From positions 558,001 to 622,000 of the forward strand of contig NZ_JACXBU010000001.1 in the NCBI RefSeq assembly GCF_014700075.1: DNA of 64,000 nucleotides. The letters are read 5' to 3'. Every line of letters begins with the position of its first letter. Position 1 is the stretch's first letter. The position numbers and the translations under genes are program-made. Source of the DNA: Pseudomonas sp. JM0905a (GTDB lineage Bacteria; Pseudomonadota; Gammaproteobacteria; Pseudomonadales; Pseudomonadaceae). Of this stretch, positions 1 to 9,305 are shown piece by piece. The notes beneath the pieces are model-generated. The model worked only from the letters and a program-made list of their open reading frames with translations, was not told where the DNA came from and did no database searches.

Positions 1-548
1 CGGTGGTCTTCGGTTGGCAGGCCTGGCAGAAGTACGAAACCAATCAGGCCCAGGGCGCCTCGGTCGTTTACCAGCAACTGCTGGAAACCGCGCTGAATCC
101 CAGCGGCACTCCGGATTCGGCCAAAGTCGCTGAACTGGCCGGCAAGCTGAAGAGTGACTTCGGTGGCACCCACTACGCCCAGTACGGCAGCCTGTTCGTG
201 GCCAAGGTCGCGGTCGAGGCGGGCAAGCTGGACGACGCCGCTGCCGAGCTCAAGGCCGTGCTCGACAAGCCCGCCGATGCGACCCTCGGCGAACTGGCCC
301 GCCAGCGCCTGGCCCGTGTCCTGGCTGCCCAGGGCAAGGCCGAAGATGCCCTCAAGCTGCTGGAAGGCGACGCCGACAAGGCCTTCGCCGCCAGCCGCGA
401 AGAACTCAAGGGCGACCTGCTGGTGCAGCTGGGTCGTGCCGATGACGCGCATGCCGCCTACCTGAAGGCCAAGGCCGCACTGCCCGAAGACGCCGCCGTA
501 GGTGGCCTGCAGATGAAGCTTGACGACCTGGCAAAAGGGGACGCGTGA
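1..548 (+). CDS. YfgM-like tetratricopeptide membrane protein, C-terminal part (5' end outside window)
   Basis: The open frame reaches the left edge and begins inside what looks like the end of a membrane helix (VVFGWQAWQ), followed by a helical, alanine-rich, TPR-like domain. This matches the YfgM family, inner-membrane proteins with a large periplasmic TPR domain that associate with the SecYEG translocon and periplasmic chaperones. The in-frame GTG near position 3 is not a plausible start because the transmembrane segment would be cut. The stop lies one base before the bamB start, and yfgM-bamB-der is a common proteobacterial gene order. Together these support a role in envelope protein biogenesis. 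Confidence 0.85.
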   Translation, partial: VVFGWQAWQKYETNQAQGASVVYQQLLETALNPSGTPDSAKVAELAGKLKSDFGGTHYAQYGSLFVAKVAVEAGKLDDAAAELKAVLDKPADATLGELARQRLARVLAAQGKAEDALKLLEGDADKAFAASREELKGDLLVQLGRADDAHAAYLKAKAALPEDAAVGGLQMKLDDLAKGDA

Positions 549-549
549 C

Positions 550-1692
550 GTGATGCGCTGGAAGAATGCCGCAGTGCTGGCCCTGGCCGTTCTGGCCGTG
601 GGCTGCAGCAGCAACAGCAAGAAGGAACTGCCGCCGGCCGAGCTGCCCGATATCACTGAAGAGGTGAGTCTGGACAAGGGTTGGAGCCGCTCCATCGGCG
701 ATGGCCAGGGCGAGACCTATAACCTGCTGGTGCCCGCCGTCGACGGCGACACCATCTATGCCTCGGACGTCAACGGCGAGGTCATGGCGCTCAACCGCTT
801 CAATGGCGACGTGATCTGGAAGCAGGATCTGGAACTCCCGGTATCCGGCGCCGTGGGCGTTGGCTACGGCCTGGTGATGGTCGGCACCCTGAAAGGTGAA
901 GTCGTTGCCCTGGACGCCACCAACGGTGAAGAAAAATGGCGCGCCCGCGTCAACGGCGAAGTGCTGGCTCCGGCGGCCAACAACGGTGACGTGGTGGTCG
1001 TGCAGACCCAGAACGACACCCTGTTCGGTTTCGATGCCGCCACCGGCAACCAGCTCTGGATCTACGAGAACACCCCGGCGGTGCTGACCCTGCGTGGTAC
1101 CGGCGCGCCCATCGTGACCAACAACCTGGCCGTGGCCGGCCTGTCCACCGGCAAGGTGCTCGCGCTGGATATCAAGCGCGGCATTCCGGTCTGGGAACAG
1201 CGCGTAGCCGTGCCCCAGGGCCGCTCCGAGCTGGATCGCGTAGTGGACATCGACGGTGGCCTGCTGCTGTCCGGCGGCACCCTCTACGTGGCCACTTACC
1301 AGGGCCGCGTCGCCGCCCTGGATCTGGAAAGCGGCCGTGTGCTCTGGCAGCGCGAAGCCTCCAGCTACGCCGGCGTCGCCCAGGGTTTCGGCAACGTCTA
1401 CGTGAGCCTGGCCAATGGCACGGTGGAAGGCGTGGATGAGCGTTCCGCCTCCGCCCTGTGGAGCAACGACGCGTTGGCCCGCCGCCAGCTGTCCGCTCCG
1501 GAAGTCTTCTCCAGCTACGTGGCTGTGGGCGACTTCGAAGGTTACCTGCACCTGCTGAGCCAGGTGGACGGTCACTTCGTCGGCCGCGTGAAGATCGATG
1601 GCGACGGCCTGCGTGCCCGTCCGTTGGTGGTCGGTGAGTGGATGTATGCCTATGGCAACGGCGGCAAGCTGGTTGGCCTGACCATCCGCTAA
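550..1692 (+). CDS. bamB: Outer membrane protein assembly factor BamB
   Basis: About 380 residues. The start is GTG at 550 or ATG at 553, just after the yfgM-like stop. The N-terminus is a lipoprotein signal (LAVLAVGC, then SSNSKK), so the protein should be lipidated and sorted to the outer membrane. The rest shows repeated beta-propeller blades with PQQ-like repeats (for example ALDATNGEEKWRARVNGEV and GFDAATGNQLWIYENTPAV). BamB is the periplasmic scaffold subunit of the BAM complex that inserts outer-membrane beta-barrels. It lies between yfgM and der, as in many gammaproteobacteria, and is followed by a strong hairpin terminator. Confidence 0.96.
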   Translation: MMRWKNAAVLALAVLAVGCSSNSKKELPPAELPDITEEVSLDKGWSRSIGDGQGETYNLLVPAVDGDTIYASDVNGEVMALNRFNGDVIWKQDLELPVSGAVGVGYGLVMVGTLKGEVVALDATNGEEKWRARVNGEVLAPAANNGDVVVVQTQNDTLFGFDAATGNQLWIYENTPAVLTLRGTGAPIVTNNLAVAGLSTGKVLALDIKRGIPVWEQRVAVPQGRSELDRVVDIDGGLLLSGGTLYVATYQGRVAALDLESGRVLWQREASSYAGVAQGFGNVYVSLANGTVEGVDERSASALWSNDALARRQLSAPEVFSSYVAVGDFEGYLHLLSQVDGHFVGRVKIDGDGLRARPLVVGEWMYAYGNGGKLVGLTIR

Positions 1693-1710
1693 GCTGAAGC
1701 CTGATGTCGG

Positions 1711-1740
1711 GCCGCTGCCGTCAAACGGCAGCGGCCTTTG
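1711..1740 (+). terminator. Rho-independent terminator after bamB
   Basis: An 11-bp perfect stem (GCCGCTGCCGT at 1711-1721, complement at 1725-1735) with a 3-base loop is followed by CTTTGTGTTTT. It separates bamB from der, although der follows closely and may also receive readthrough. Confidence 0.85.
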
Positions 1741-1770
1741 TGTTTTCTGAAATAACGAGTGGAGAGCCTC

Positions 1771-3249
1771 ATGGTTCCCGTAATTGCCCTGGTGGGTCGG
1801 CCCAACGTCGGCAAGTCCACCCTGTTCAACCGCCTGACCAAGACCCGCAACGCGATTGTCGCGGAATACGCAGGTCTGACCCGTGACCGCCAGTACGGCG
1901 AGGCGAAATGGCAGGGTCGCACCTATATCGTCATCGACACCGGGGGTATCTCGGGCGATGAGGAAGGCATCGACGCGAAGATGGCCGAGCAGTCTCTACA
2001 GGCCATTGAAGAAGCCGATGCGGTGCTCTTCATGGTCGACTCCCGCGCCGGCATGACCGCGTCCGACCAGATGATCGCCGAGCACCTGCGCAAGCGTAAC
2101 AAGCGCAGCTTCCTGGTGGCCAACAAGGTCGACACCGTTGACCCGGACCTCGCCCGCGCCGAGTTCAGCCCTCTGGGCCTGGGCGACGCCCTGCCGATCG
2201 CTGCCGCGCACGGCCGTGGCATCAGCCAGATGCTGCAGGTCGCATTGGGTGAGTTCCCGCGCGATGACGGCGCCGACGAAGAGGAAGCGGCCAGCACCGA
2301 GGAAGTCGCTGAGGGCGAAGAAGCCAAGCGCATTCCCGGCCCGAGCGAGAAGGATGGCATCAAGATCGCCATCATCGGCCGCCCCAACGTCGGCAAGTCC
2401 ACCCTGGTCAACCGTATGCTCGGTGAAGAGCGGGTGATCGTGTACGACCAGGCTGGCACCACCCGCGACAGCATCTACATCCCCTTCGAGCGCAACGAAG
2501 AGAAGTACACCCTGATCGACACCGCCGGCGTGCGCCGCCGCGGCAAGATCTTCGAGGCTGTGGAAAAGTTCTCGGTGGTGAAGACCCTGCAGGCCATCCA
2601 GGACGCCAACGTGGTGATCTTCGTGATGGACGCGCGCGAGGGTGTCGTCGAGCACGACCTCAACCTGCTGGGCTTCGTGCTGGAAACCGGCCGTGCGCTG
2701 GTCATCGCCCTGAACAAGTGGGACGGCATGGAGCCAAGTGAGCGCGACTACGTGAAGACCGAGCTGGAGCGCCGGCTGTTCTTCGTTGACTTCGCCGACA
2801 TCCACTTCATTTCCGCGCTGCACGGCACTGGCGTCGGCCACCTGTACAAGTCGGTGCAGGAGTCGTTCCGCTCCGCCATCACCCGCTGGCCCACCAGCCG
2901 CCTGACGCAGATCCTCGAGGACGCGGTACAGGAGCACCAGCCGCCGCTGATCAACGGCCGCCGCATCAAGCTGCGTTACGCCCACCTGGGTGGTGCCAAC
3001 CCGCCGCTGATCGTGATCCACGGGAACCAGGTGGAATCGGTGCCCAAGTCCTACTCGCGCTACCTGGAGAACACCTACAGGCGCGTGCTCAAGCTGGTCG
3101 GTACGCCGATCCGCATCGAGTACAAGGGTGGCGAGAACCCCTACGAGGGCAAGAAGAACACCCTCACCGAGCGTCAGGTGAACAAGAAGCGCCGTCTCAT
3201 GTCGCACCACAAGAAGGCCGAGAAGAAGCGCCGCGACAAGAAGCGCTGA
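1771..3249 (+). CDS. der: Ribosome-associated GTPase Der (EngA)
   Basis: 492 residues. The ATG at 1771 has GGAG seven bases upstream; the earlier in-frame GTG at 1759 has no such site and would add four unconserved residues. There are two tandem GTPase domains, each with a P-loop GRPNVGKS (residues 9-16 and 203-210), DTAG/DTGG switch elements and NKxD motifs. A KH-like C-terminal domain and a lysine/arginine-rich tail follow. Der is an essential GTPase of 50S ribosome assembly. The acidic linker between the G domains (about residues 168-190) is a variable feature of the family. Confidence 0.98.
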   Translation: MVPVIALVGRPNVGKSTLFNRLTKTRNAIVAEYAGLTRDRQYGEAKWQGRTYIVIDTGGISGDEEGIDAKMAEQSLQAIEEADAVLFMVDSRAGMTASDQMIAEHLRKRNKRSFLVANKVDTVDPDLARAEFSPLGLGDALPIAAAHGRGISQMLQVALGEFPRDDGADEEEAASTEEVAEGEEAKRIPGPSEKDGIKIAIIGRPNVGKSTLVNRMLGEERVIVYDQAGTTRDSIYIPFERNEEKYTLIDTAGVRRRGKIFEAVEKFSVVKTLQAIQDANVVIFVMDAREGVVEHDLNLLGFVLETGRALVIALNKWDGMEPSERDYVKTELERRLFFVDFADIHFISALHGTGVGHLYKSVQESFRSAITRWPTSRLTQILEDAVQEHQPPLINGRRIKLRYAHLGGANPPLIVIHGNQVESVPKSYSRYLENTYRRVLKLVGTPIRIEYKGGENPYEGKKNTLTERQVNKKRRLMSHHKKAEKKRRDKKR

Positions 3250-3266
3250 TACCGGCTGGAAGAAGA

Positions 3267-3292
3267 GGGCGCCCATGGGCGCCCTTTTTCTT
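3267..3292 (+). terminator. Rho-independent terminator after der
   Basis: GGGCGCCC at 3267-3274 pairs with the same palindromic octamer at 3277-3284 and is followed by TTTTTCTTT. It lies 18 bases after the der stop. Confidence 0.85.
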
Positions 3293-3316
3293 TCCGGGTG
3301 GAACTTGTCTTTACGC

Positions 3317-3377
3317 AGGAGCGAGCTCTGCTCGCGAATCGGACTGACACGCTGTTTCGCGAGCCGAGCTCGCTCCT
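3317..3377. repeat. REP-like inverted repeat between der and the aminotransferase
   Basis: A 22-base arm (AGGAGCGAGCTC...) and its near-complement (...CCGAGCTCGCTCCT) are separated by about 17 bases. This is the typical form of the pseudomonad REP/repeated extragenic palindromes. It lies between a terminator and the next gene, so it is probably a mobile palindrome rather than a regulator. Confidence 0.7.
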
Positions 3378-3456
3378 AGAGGGCCATTCCTGTGGTGGCG
3401 AAATCCCCCAGGGCTTAAGCTATGACCCACTTCCCAGTCGCCAGCAGCCTGAAGAA

Positions 3457-4605
3457 ATGATCGCCAGCAAGTTGCCCAACGTCGGCACCACCATCTTCAC
3501 CCGCATGTCCCAGCTCGCCGCTGAAGTCGGCGCCATCAACCTGTCCCAGGGCTTCCCGGATTTCTCCGCGCCAGCCGCCCTGTGCGACGCGGTCGGCCGG
3601 CACATCGCCGCCGGACATAACCAATACGCCCCGATGACCGGCCTGCCCGCGCTGCGTGAACAGGTGGCGGCCAAGGTGGCCGCTTTCTACGGCCGTGCGG
3701 TCAGCGCCGATGCCGAGGTGACCATCACTCCCGGTGCCACCGAAGCTATTTTCTGCGCCATCCAGGCGGTGGTCCGCGCCGGTGACGAGGTGATCGTCCT
3801 CGACCCCTGCTACGACAGTTACGAACCATCCGTGGAGCTGGCCGGCGGCCGCTGCGTCCACGTGCCGCTGGCACTGCCGGGCTTCTCCATCGACTGGCAG
3901 CGCATGCGCGACGCCCTCAGCCCGCGCACGCGCATGATCATTCTCAACAGCCCGCACAATCCCAGCGGCGCGCTGATCTCCCGCGCCGAACTGGACCAGT
4001 TGGCCGAGCTGATCCGTGGTCGCGATATTTATCTGGTCTCGGACGAAGTCTACGAGCACCTGGTGTTCGACGACGTCAGCCACGTCAGCGTGCTCGCCCA
4101 TGACGAGCTCTACGCGCGCGCCTTCGTGGTCAGCTCCTTCGGCAAGACCTATCACGTCACTGGCTGGAAGACCGGCTACGTGGTTGCCCCGCCGGCGCTT
4201 TCGGCCGAGCTGCGCAAGGTCCACCAGTATGTGAACTTCTGCGGCGTCACTCCGTTGCAGTGGGCGCTGGCCGACTTCATGGCGGCGCATCCGGAGCACC
4301 TGGCCGAGCTGCCGGCCTTCTACCAGGCCAAGCGTGACTTGTTCTGCGACTTGCTGGCCGGCTCGCGCTTCGGCTTCACCCGTGCCGCCGGTACTTACTT
4401 CCAACTGGTGGACTACAGCGCCATCCGCGACGACCTGGATGACGTGGCCATGTCCGAGTGGCTGACCCGCGAGCACGGCGTCGCCGCCATCCCGGTTTCG
4501 GTGTTCTACCAGCAGGCGCCCAAGGACCTGCGCCTGGTGCGCTTCTGCTTCGCCAAACGTGAGGAGACGCTGCGTCAGGCGGCGGAAAAGCTATGCGCGA
4601 TCTGA
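3457..4605 (+). CDS. Pyridoxal-phosphate aminotransferase, methionine/glutamine type (YbdL-like)
   Basis: 382 residues from the ATG at 3457; upstream in-frame codons run through the REP element and are not coding. It is a fold-type I aminotransferase: GATEAIF binding loop, NSPHNPSGA substrate/PLP motif, SDEVYEHL (the PLP Asp-x-x-Tyr) and the PLP-lysine motif SSFGKTYHVTGWK. The best family fit is YbdL/KAT-like methionine or glutamine transaminases. Its stop overlaps the start of an omega-amidase gene by 13 bases. Such a pair fits the glutamine transaminase/omega-amidase route, which pulls transamination of keto acids (such as the methionine-salvage keto acid) forward. The substrate is inferred. 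Confidence 0.88.
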   Translation: MIASKLPNVGTTIFTRMSQLAAEVGAINLSQGFPDFSAPAALCDAVGRHIAAGHNQYAPMTGLPALREQVAAKVAAFYGRAVSADAEVTITPGATEAIFCAIQAVVRAGDEVIVLDPCYDSYEPSVELAGGRCVHVPLALPGFSIDWQRMRDALSPRTRMIILNSPHNPSGALISRAELDQLAELIRGRDIYLVSDEVYEHLVFDDVSHVSVLAHDELYARAFVVSSFGKTYHVTGWKTGYVVAPPALSAELRKVHQYVNFCGVTPLQWALADFMAAHPEHLAELPAFYQAKRDLFCDLLAGSRFGFTRAAGTYFQLVDYSAIRDDLDDVAMSEWLTREHGVAAIPVSVFYQQAPKDLRLVRFCFAKREETLRQAAEKLCAI

Positions 4606-5387
4606 CCACCTTGCCGGACCTCAAGCTTGCCCTGGTGCAGACCACCCTGGCCTGGCACGACTGCGCCGCCAACCACGCGCACTTCGAAGCGCTGCTGGAG
4701 CAGGCGAGGAGGGCGGACCTGATTGTCCTGCCGGAGATGTTCACCACCGGCTTCTCCATGGATTCATCGGCCCTTGCCGAACCTGAACAAGGCCCGACCC
4801 ATGCCTGGCTGCGCGAGCAAGCCAGGCGCCTCGATGCGGTGATCACCGGCAGCCTCATCATCCAGGCCGCCGACGGCAGCCATCGCAACCGCCTGCTCTG
4901 GGCGCGCCCGGATGGTGAAGTCTTGCATTACGACAAGCGACACCTGTTCCGCATGGCAGGCGAGCACAAGCACTACACGCCGGGCGAAACCCAGGCGCTG
5001 TTCGAGCTCAAAGGCTGGCGGGTGCGTCCGCTGATCTGCTACGACCTGCGTTTCCCGGTGTGGAGCCGTGATCCGCACGACACCGACCTGCTGCTCTACA
5101 CCGCCAACTGGCCTGCGGCCCGTCGCCACCACTGGAACCGCCTGCTGCCGGCGCGCGCGATCGAGAACCTCTGCTTTGTCGCGGCAGTGAACCGTGTAGG
5201 GACCGATGGCAAGGGGCATGGCTACAGCGGCGACAGCCAGGTGCTGGACTTCCAGGGCGACAGCCTGCTGGATGCCGGCGATGGCGACGGCGTGTTCTTC
5301 GCCAGCCTGTCGGCTTCGCAGCTGGCTGCTTACCGCGAGCGCTTCCCGGCGATGCGTGATGCGGACGCTTTCGATCTGCATCTCTGA
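4593..5387 (+). CDS. Omega-amidase / nitrilase-superfamily amidohydrolase (YafV-like)
   Basis: 264 residues, carbon-nitrogen hydrolase fold. The catalytic triad is visible: Glu in VLPEMFTTGF, Lys in YDKRHLFRMAGE and Cys in RPLICYDLRFPVWSR. These are the signatures of YafV/NIT2 omega-amidases, which hydrolyse alpha-ketoglutaramate or ketosuccinamate to the dicarboxylic keto acid and ammonia. The start overlaps the upstream aminotransferase, implying translational coupling and a shared substrate stream. The product is cytoplasmic because no signal peptide is present. Confidence 0.9.
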   Translation: MRDLTTLPDLKLALVQTTLAWHDCAANHAHFEALLEQARRADLIVLPEMFTTGFSMDSSALAEPEQGPTHAWLREQARRLDAVITGSLIIQAADGSHRNRLLWARPDGEVLHYDKRHLFRMAGEHKHYTPGETQALFELKGWRVRPLICYDLRFPVWSRDPHDTDLLLYTANWPAARRHHWNRLLPARAIENLCFVAAVNRVGTDGKGHGYSGDSQVLDFQGDSLLDAGDGDGVFFASLSASQLAAYRERFPAMRDADAFDLHL

Positions 5388-5400
5388 GCCCGGAGCGACC

Positions 5401-5766
5401 ATGAGCGAACACAAGCCGCTACCTGCCGAAGGCAACCTGCTGGTGGCGGGGGAGAAGGTTTACAACACGCCGGTGGAAGTCACCCTGGCGGTGATTGGCG
5501 GCAAGTGGAAGTCGCTGCTGGTCTACCACCTGATCCCCGAGGCGCGGCGCTTCTCCGAGCTCAAGCGCCTGGTGCCGGGCATCACCGAGAAGATGCTGAC
5601 CCAGCAGCTGCGTGAGCTGGAGCGCGACGGCATTGTCTCGCGCACGGTGTATGCCGAAGTGCCACCGCGGGTGGAGTACAGGTTGACCGAACATGGCATC
5701 AGCCTGAAACCGGTGCTGGATTCCATGTGCGCATGGGGTAAGTGCCACTGGCAGCAGCAGGGCTAG
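5401..5766 (+). CDS. HxlR-family winged-helix transcriptional regulator
   Basis: 121 residues; the ATG at 5401 follows GGAGCGACC. It carries the HxlR signature: IGGKWKSLLVYHL, the recognition region FSELKRLVPGITEKMLTQQLRELE, and the wing VPPRVEYRLTEHG. It also has a C-terminal Cys (MCAWGKC) and lacks the N-terminal redox cysteine of the aldehyde/quinone sensors, so its signal cannot be predicted. It starts 13 bases after the amidase and is probably cotranscribed with it. Confidence 0.88.
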   Translation: MSEHKPLPAEGNLLVAGEKVYNTPVEVTLAVIGGKWKSLLVYHLIPEARRFSELKRLVPGITEKMLTQQLRELERDGIVSRTVYAEVPPRVEYRLTEHGISLKPVLDSMCAWGKCHWQQQG

Positions 5767-5784
5767 GGCGGGTGTCGCTCTAGG

Positions 5785-5881
5785 GTAGGGGCGAATTCAT
5801 TCGCCAAGGGCGGCGTAGCCGCCGCAATTGGGATCCGATGACGGACCTGCGGCCCGTTTGGCGATTGAAATCGCCCCCACA
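5785..5881. repeat. REP-like element (GGGGCGAATTCATTCGCC family)
   Basis: GTAGGGGCGAATTCATTCGCC at the left and GGCGATTGAAATCGCCCCCAC at the right are each partly palindromic and complement each other. The centre holds further short stems (GGCGGCGTAGCCGCC). The same family recurs at 15568-15664, 59677-59704 and within 60810-61080. Confidence 0.75.
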
Positions 5882-5904
5882 AGGAATAGGCCCACGGACA
5901 AAAG

Positions 5905-5932
5905 AAAACCCCGCCAGATGGCGGGGTTTTTT
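5905..5932. terminator. Bidirectional terminator between the HxlR gene and leuA
   Basis: AAAACCCCGCC - AGAT - GGCGGGGTTTTTT. The A-run and T-run on both sides let it stop transcripts from either convergent gene. Confidence 0.88.
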
Positions 5933-5947
5933 ATTGCGCTATCGGCT

Positions 5948-7618
5948 TCAGGCCGCTTCGGCCTCGGCCTGGCTCAGGGCGCGGTTGAGGGCGCTGAACA
6001 GGGCACGGAAGCTGGCGGTGGTGATGTTCTCGTCGATGCCGATGCCGTGCAGGGCACGGCCACCGTTGACGCGCAGCTCGATGTAGGCCGCGGCCTTGGC
6101 GTTGGTGCCGGCGCCGATGGCGTGCTCGGAGTAGTCCATGATCTCTACCTTCACCGGCAGGCTCGCTACCAGGGCCTCCAGCGGGCCCTTGCCCATGCCA
6201 CGCAGGTGCTGGGTTTCACCGTTGAACTGAACTTCGATATCCACGGCGCTGGTGCCGTTCTCTTCCTGCAGGCGATGGCCTTTCAGGGTGAACGGAGTGC
6301 TGGCCTGCAGGTATTCGGCGTCCAGCAGCTTGTAGATCTGCTCGGCGGTCATTTCCAGGCCCAGGCGATCGGTTTCCTTCTGCACCACCTGGCTGAATTC
6401 GATCTGCATGCGGCGCGGCAGGCTGATGCCGTATTCCTGCTCCAGCAGGAAGGTGATGCCGCCCTTGCCGGACTGGCTGTTCACACGGATCACCGCTTCG
6501 TAGCTGCGGCCGATGTCGGCCGGGTCGATCGGCAGGTAGGGCACTTCCCAGACGGCGTCTTCCTTCTGCTGGGCGAAGCCCTTGCGGATGGCGTCCTGGT
6601 GGGAACCAGAGAAGGCGGTGTGCACCAGATCGCCCACATAGGGGTGACGCGGGTGGACCGGCAGTTGGTTGCATTCTTCGACGACCTTGCGCACGGCATC
6701 GATGTCGGAGAAGTCCAGTTGCGGGTGCAGGCCCTGGGTGTACATGTTCAGCGCCAGGGTCACCAGGTCGACGTTGCCGGTGCGTTCGCCGTTGCCGAAC
6801 AGGCAGCCTTCCACGCGGTCTGCGCCGGCCATCAGGCCCAGCTCGGTCGCGGCTACGCCAGTGCCACGGTCGTTGTGGGTGTGCAGGCTGATGATCACGG
6901 AGTCACGACGGCTGACGTGGCGACCGAACCATTCGATCTGGTCGGCGTACACGTTCGGCGTGGCGCATTCCACGGTGGCCGGCAGGTTGAGGATGATCTT
7001 CTTCTCAGGAGTCGGCTGCCAGACGTCGATCACGGCGTCGCAGACTTCGACCGCGAACTCCAGCTCGGTGGAGCTGAAAATTTCCGGCGAGTATTGGAAG
7101 GTCCAGTCGGTGCCGGGCTGCTCGGCGGCCAGCTTCTTGATCAGCTTGGCGGCGTTGGTGGCGATCTCGATCACGCCGGCCTTGTCCTGGTTGAAGACGA
7201 TGCGGCGGAAGGACGGCGCGGTGGCGTTGTAAACGTGGACGATGGCCTTCTTCGCGCCCTTCAGGGACTCGAAGGTGCGGGTGATCAGGTCCTCGCGGGC
7301 TTGGGTCAGCACCTGGATGGTCACGTCATCCGGAATGTGGCCGCCTTCGATCAGTTCGCGGACGAAGTTGAAATCGGTATCCGAGGCGGACGGGAACGCC
7401 ACCTCGATTTCCTTCAGGCCCACCTGCACCAGGGTCTTGAAGAAACGCATCTTCTTCTGCGCGTCCATCGGCTCGATCAGCGACTGGTTACCGTCGCGCA
7501 GGTCGGAGCTGCACCAGATGGGGACTTCGGTGATGGTCTTCGACGGCCAGGTACGGTCCGGCAGGTTGATGGCCGGGAACGGACGGTACTTGTTGGACGG
7601 GTCTTTCAGCATGCTCAT
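5948..7618 (-). CDS. leuA: 2-isopropylmalate synthase
   Basis: 556 residues, the length of the long (LeuA2-type) enzyme found in pseudomonads and actinobacteria. The N-terminal TIM barrel has the metal and substrate motifs RDGNQSL and [11 protein letters not shown]. The C-terminal part is the regulatory LeuA dimer domain (around [20 protein letters not shown]), where leucine feedback is expected. The enzyme condenses acetyl-CoA with 2-oxoisovalerate, the committed step to leucine. A Leu/Arg-rich leader peptide is encoded about 80 bases upstream, suggesting control by attenuation. Confidence 0.97.
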   Translation of the reverse strand: MSMLKDPSNKYRPFPAINLPDRTWPSKTITEVPIWCSSDLRDGNQSLIEPMDAQKKMRFFKTLVQVGLKEIEVAFPSASDTDFNFVRELIEGGHIPDDVTIQVLTQAREDLITRTFESLKGAKKAIVHVYNATAPSFRRIVFNQDKAGVIEIATNAAKLIKKLAAEQPGTDWTFQYSPEIFSSTELEFAVEVCDAVIDVWQPTPEKKIILNLPATVECATPNVYADQIEWFGRHVSRRDSVIISLHTHNDRGTGVAATELGLMAGADRVEGCLFGNGERTGNVDLVTLALNMYTQGLHPQLDFSDIDAVRKVVEECNQLPVHPRHPYVGDLVHTAFSGSHQDAIRKGFAQQKEDAVWEVPYLPIDPADIGRSYEAVIRVNSQSGKGGITFLLEQEYGISLPRRMQIEFSQVVQKETDRLGLEMTAEQIYKLLDAEYLQASTPFTLKGHRLQEENGTSAVDIEVQFNGETQHLRGMGKGPLEALVASLPVKVEIMDYSEHAIGAGTNAKAAAYIELRVNGGRALHGIGIDENITTASFRALFSALNRALSQAEAEAA

Positions 7619-7696
7619 GGGGCAAATCCTTTTTACTGCGGGCCGTGTGAAGGTCGGCCAGGCATTGGAAATCGGCGGGTGCGGCGGAGTTCGGAT

Positions 7697-7774
7697 TCAG
7701 CCACGCAGTCGGGGGCTGACCAGTCGCAGGCAGGCGTGTTGGCGCAGAAGGATGAGAGTGTGTGCGGTTTTCAT
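7697..7774 (-). CDS. Leu/Arg-rich leader peptide upstream of leuA
   Basis: A 25-codon frame beginning MKTAHTLILLRQHACLRLV and ending PRLRG-stop lies 78 bases before the leuA start on the same strand. It contains six leucines (three within four residues) and four arginines, including rare-looking CTC and CTT leucine codons in a genome that prefers CTG. Composition and position are those of an attenuation leader for a leucine-biosynthesis gene. No strong terminator hairpin is obvious in the 78-base spacer; a GGCC...GGCC pairing is the best I see. The mechanism could instead be ribosome-coupled translation or Rho-dependent termination. Confidence 0.65.
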   Translation of the reverse strand: MKTAHTLILLRQHACLRLVSPRLRG

Positions 7775-7973
7775 AGGGGCTAACCCTATTCATCGTGAGT
7801 GAATATGGCAAGCATCGTGGAAAAAATGGTGAAAAAGAGCGCAAGAATCTGCAAAGCGGAAAATTATTGCGTGAACGGAGCGGGTTTCTAGGAATGATTG
7901 CGCGGCTTCTTTGGCGCGAGGCAGCCAGCCCGCGAAAGGCCCATTGCCGGGCAATCCGCGGGCAGTGCTCGGA

Positions 7974-9197
7974 TCATTGCGCGGGAGGCAGGCGCAGTGT
8001 GCGCATGTCCGCACCGCTTGGGTGCTGGAAGACCCGCAGGCCGAACTCCGGAAGTATTGCCAGCAGGTGGTCGAAGATGTCGGACTGGATGGCCTCGTAG
8101 CGGGCCCAGGCGGTGGTGTTGGTGAAGCAGTACAGCTCCAGGGGCAGTCCATCGGCGGTGGGGGCCATCTGCCGCACGAGCAGGGTCATGTCCTTGCGGA
8201 TGTCCTGGCTCTCCCGCAGGTAGTTCTCCACATAGGCGCGGAAGGTGCCGAGGTTGGTCAGTTGGCGGCTGTTGACCGGCAGGCGCTCGTCTTCGTCCAG
8301 CTGGCTGTTCCAGGACAGCAGCTCGCTCTGCTTGACGGTGAGGTAGCTGTCCAGCAGGCGGAAATCGTGCAGTCGCTCAATGTCGTCCTGATTGAGGAAG
8401 CGCACGCTGTTCTGGTCCAGGTACAGGCAACGCTTGATCCGCCGGCCCCCCGATTCCTGCATGCCGCGCCAGTTCTTGAACGAATCGGTGATGAAGCGCT
8501 TGGTGGGAATGGTGGTGATGGTCTTGTCCCAGTTCTGCACTTTTACCGTGTGCAGGGCGATGTCGATGACGTCGCCATCGGCGTTGAGCTGCGGCATTTC
8601 CACCCAGTCGCCGACGCGGATGATGTCGCTGGAGGTGATTTGCACGCTGGCCACCAGGGACAGCAGGGTGTCCTGGAAGATCAACAGCAGCACGGCGGCC
8701 ATGGCGCCCAGGCCGGAGAGCAGGATCAACGGCGAGCGGTCGATCAGGCTGGCGATGATCAGAACGGTGGCGATGGCGAAGATGGCGATCTTCAGCACCT
8801 GGATATAGCCCTTGATGGGCCGCAGGTGGGCGTCCTTGCGGCGCAGATACAGGCCGTTGACGATGTTCAGTGCGGCGCTCAGGGCCAGGGCGATGGTGAG
8901 GATGATGAAGGCGGCACAGACGTTGGTGATGATCTCCACCAGCGCATTCGGCAGGTTTGGCACCACCCGCACGCCGCCGGTCAGCACCAGGGCGGGCACC
9001 ACGTTGGCCAGGCGCTTGATCAGTCCGTGGTCCTGGATATGCACGCCAGTGAGGCGGAACAGGCCACGGATCAGGATGCGCTGGACGATCCAGTTGGAAA
9101 TCCACGCGAGGAGGAGGAGGACGGCGGTGGTGACGATGGTGTGCAGCTCTTCATGCTGCCGCAGCCAGGCGAGCCAGGGGGTGACATCGTTCTGCAT
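7974..9197 (-). CDS. Mechanosensitive channel, MscS family (YbdG/MscM-like)
   Basis: 407 residues with about five hydrophobic helices in the first 180 (for example HTIVTTAVLLLLAWIS and IFAIATVLIIASLI). A pore-lining glycine/alanine helix (LLSGLGAMAAVLLLIFQDTLL) and the MscS beta domain (SSDIIRVGDWVEMP, VKVQNWDKTITTIPTKRF) follow. The long cytoplasmic tail and overall length match YbdG-type miniconductance channels rather than the 286-residue MscS. It acts in the inner membrane to release solutes on hypo-osmotic shock. It stands alone, 108 bases from the peptidase gene upstream. Confidence 0.9.
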   Translation of the reverse strand: MQNDVTPWLAWLRQHEELHTIVTTAVLLLLAWISNWIVQRILIRGLFRLTGVHIQDHGLIKRLANVVPALVLTGGVRVVPNLPNALVEIITNVCAAFIILTIALALSAALNIVNGLYLRRKDAHLRPIKGYIQVLKIAIFAIATVLIIASLIDRSPLILLSGLGAMAAVLLLIFQDTLLSLVASVQITSSDIIRVGDWVEMPQLNADGDVIDIALHTVKVQNWDKTITTIPTKRFITDSFKNWRGMQESGGRRIKRCLYLDQNSVRFLNQDDIERLHDFRLLDSYLTVKQSELLSWNSQLDEDERLPVNSRQLTNLGTFRAYVENYLRESQDIRKDMTLLVRQMAPTADGLPLELYCFTNTTAWARYEAIQSDIFDHLLAILPEFGLRVFQHPSGADMRTLRLPPAQ

Positions 9198-9305
9198 GGG
9201 CGCTCCCTTGGAGAGTCTGGTGAGCGGGGTGGGCCCCGGAAAGCGCCGGACCTTAGCAAATCCTCCAGGCCCGCCCCAGGCCTGGGGTGTAAGCGTAGAT
9301 GTCGG

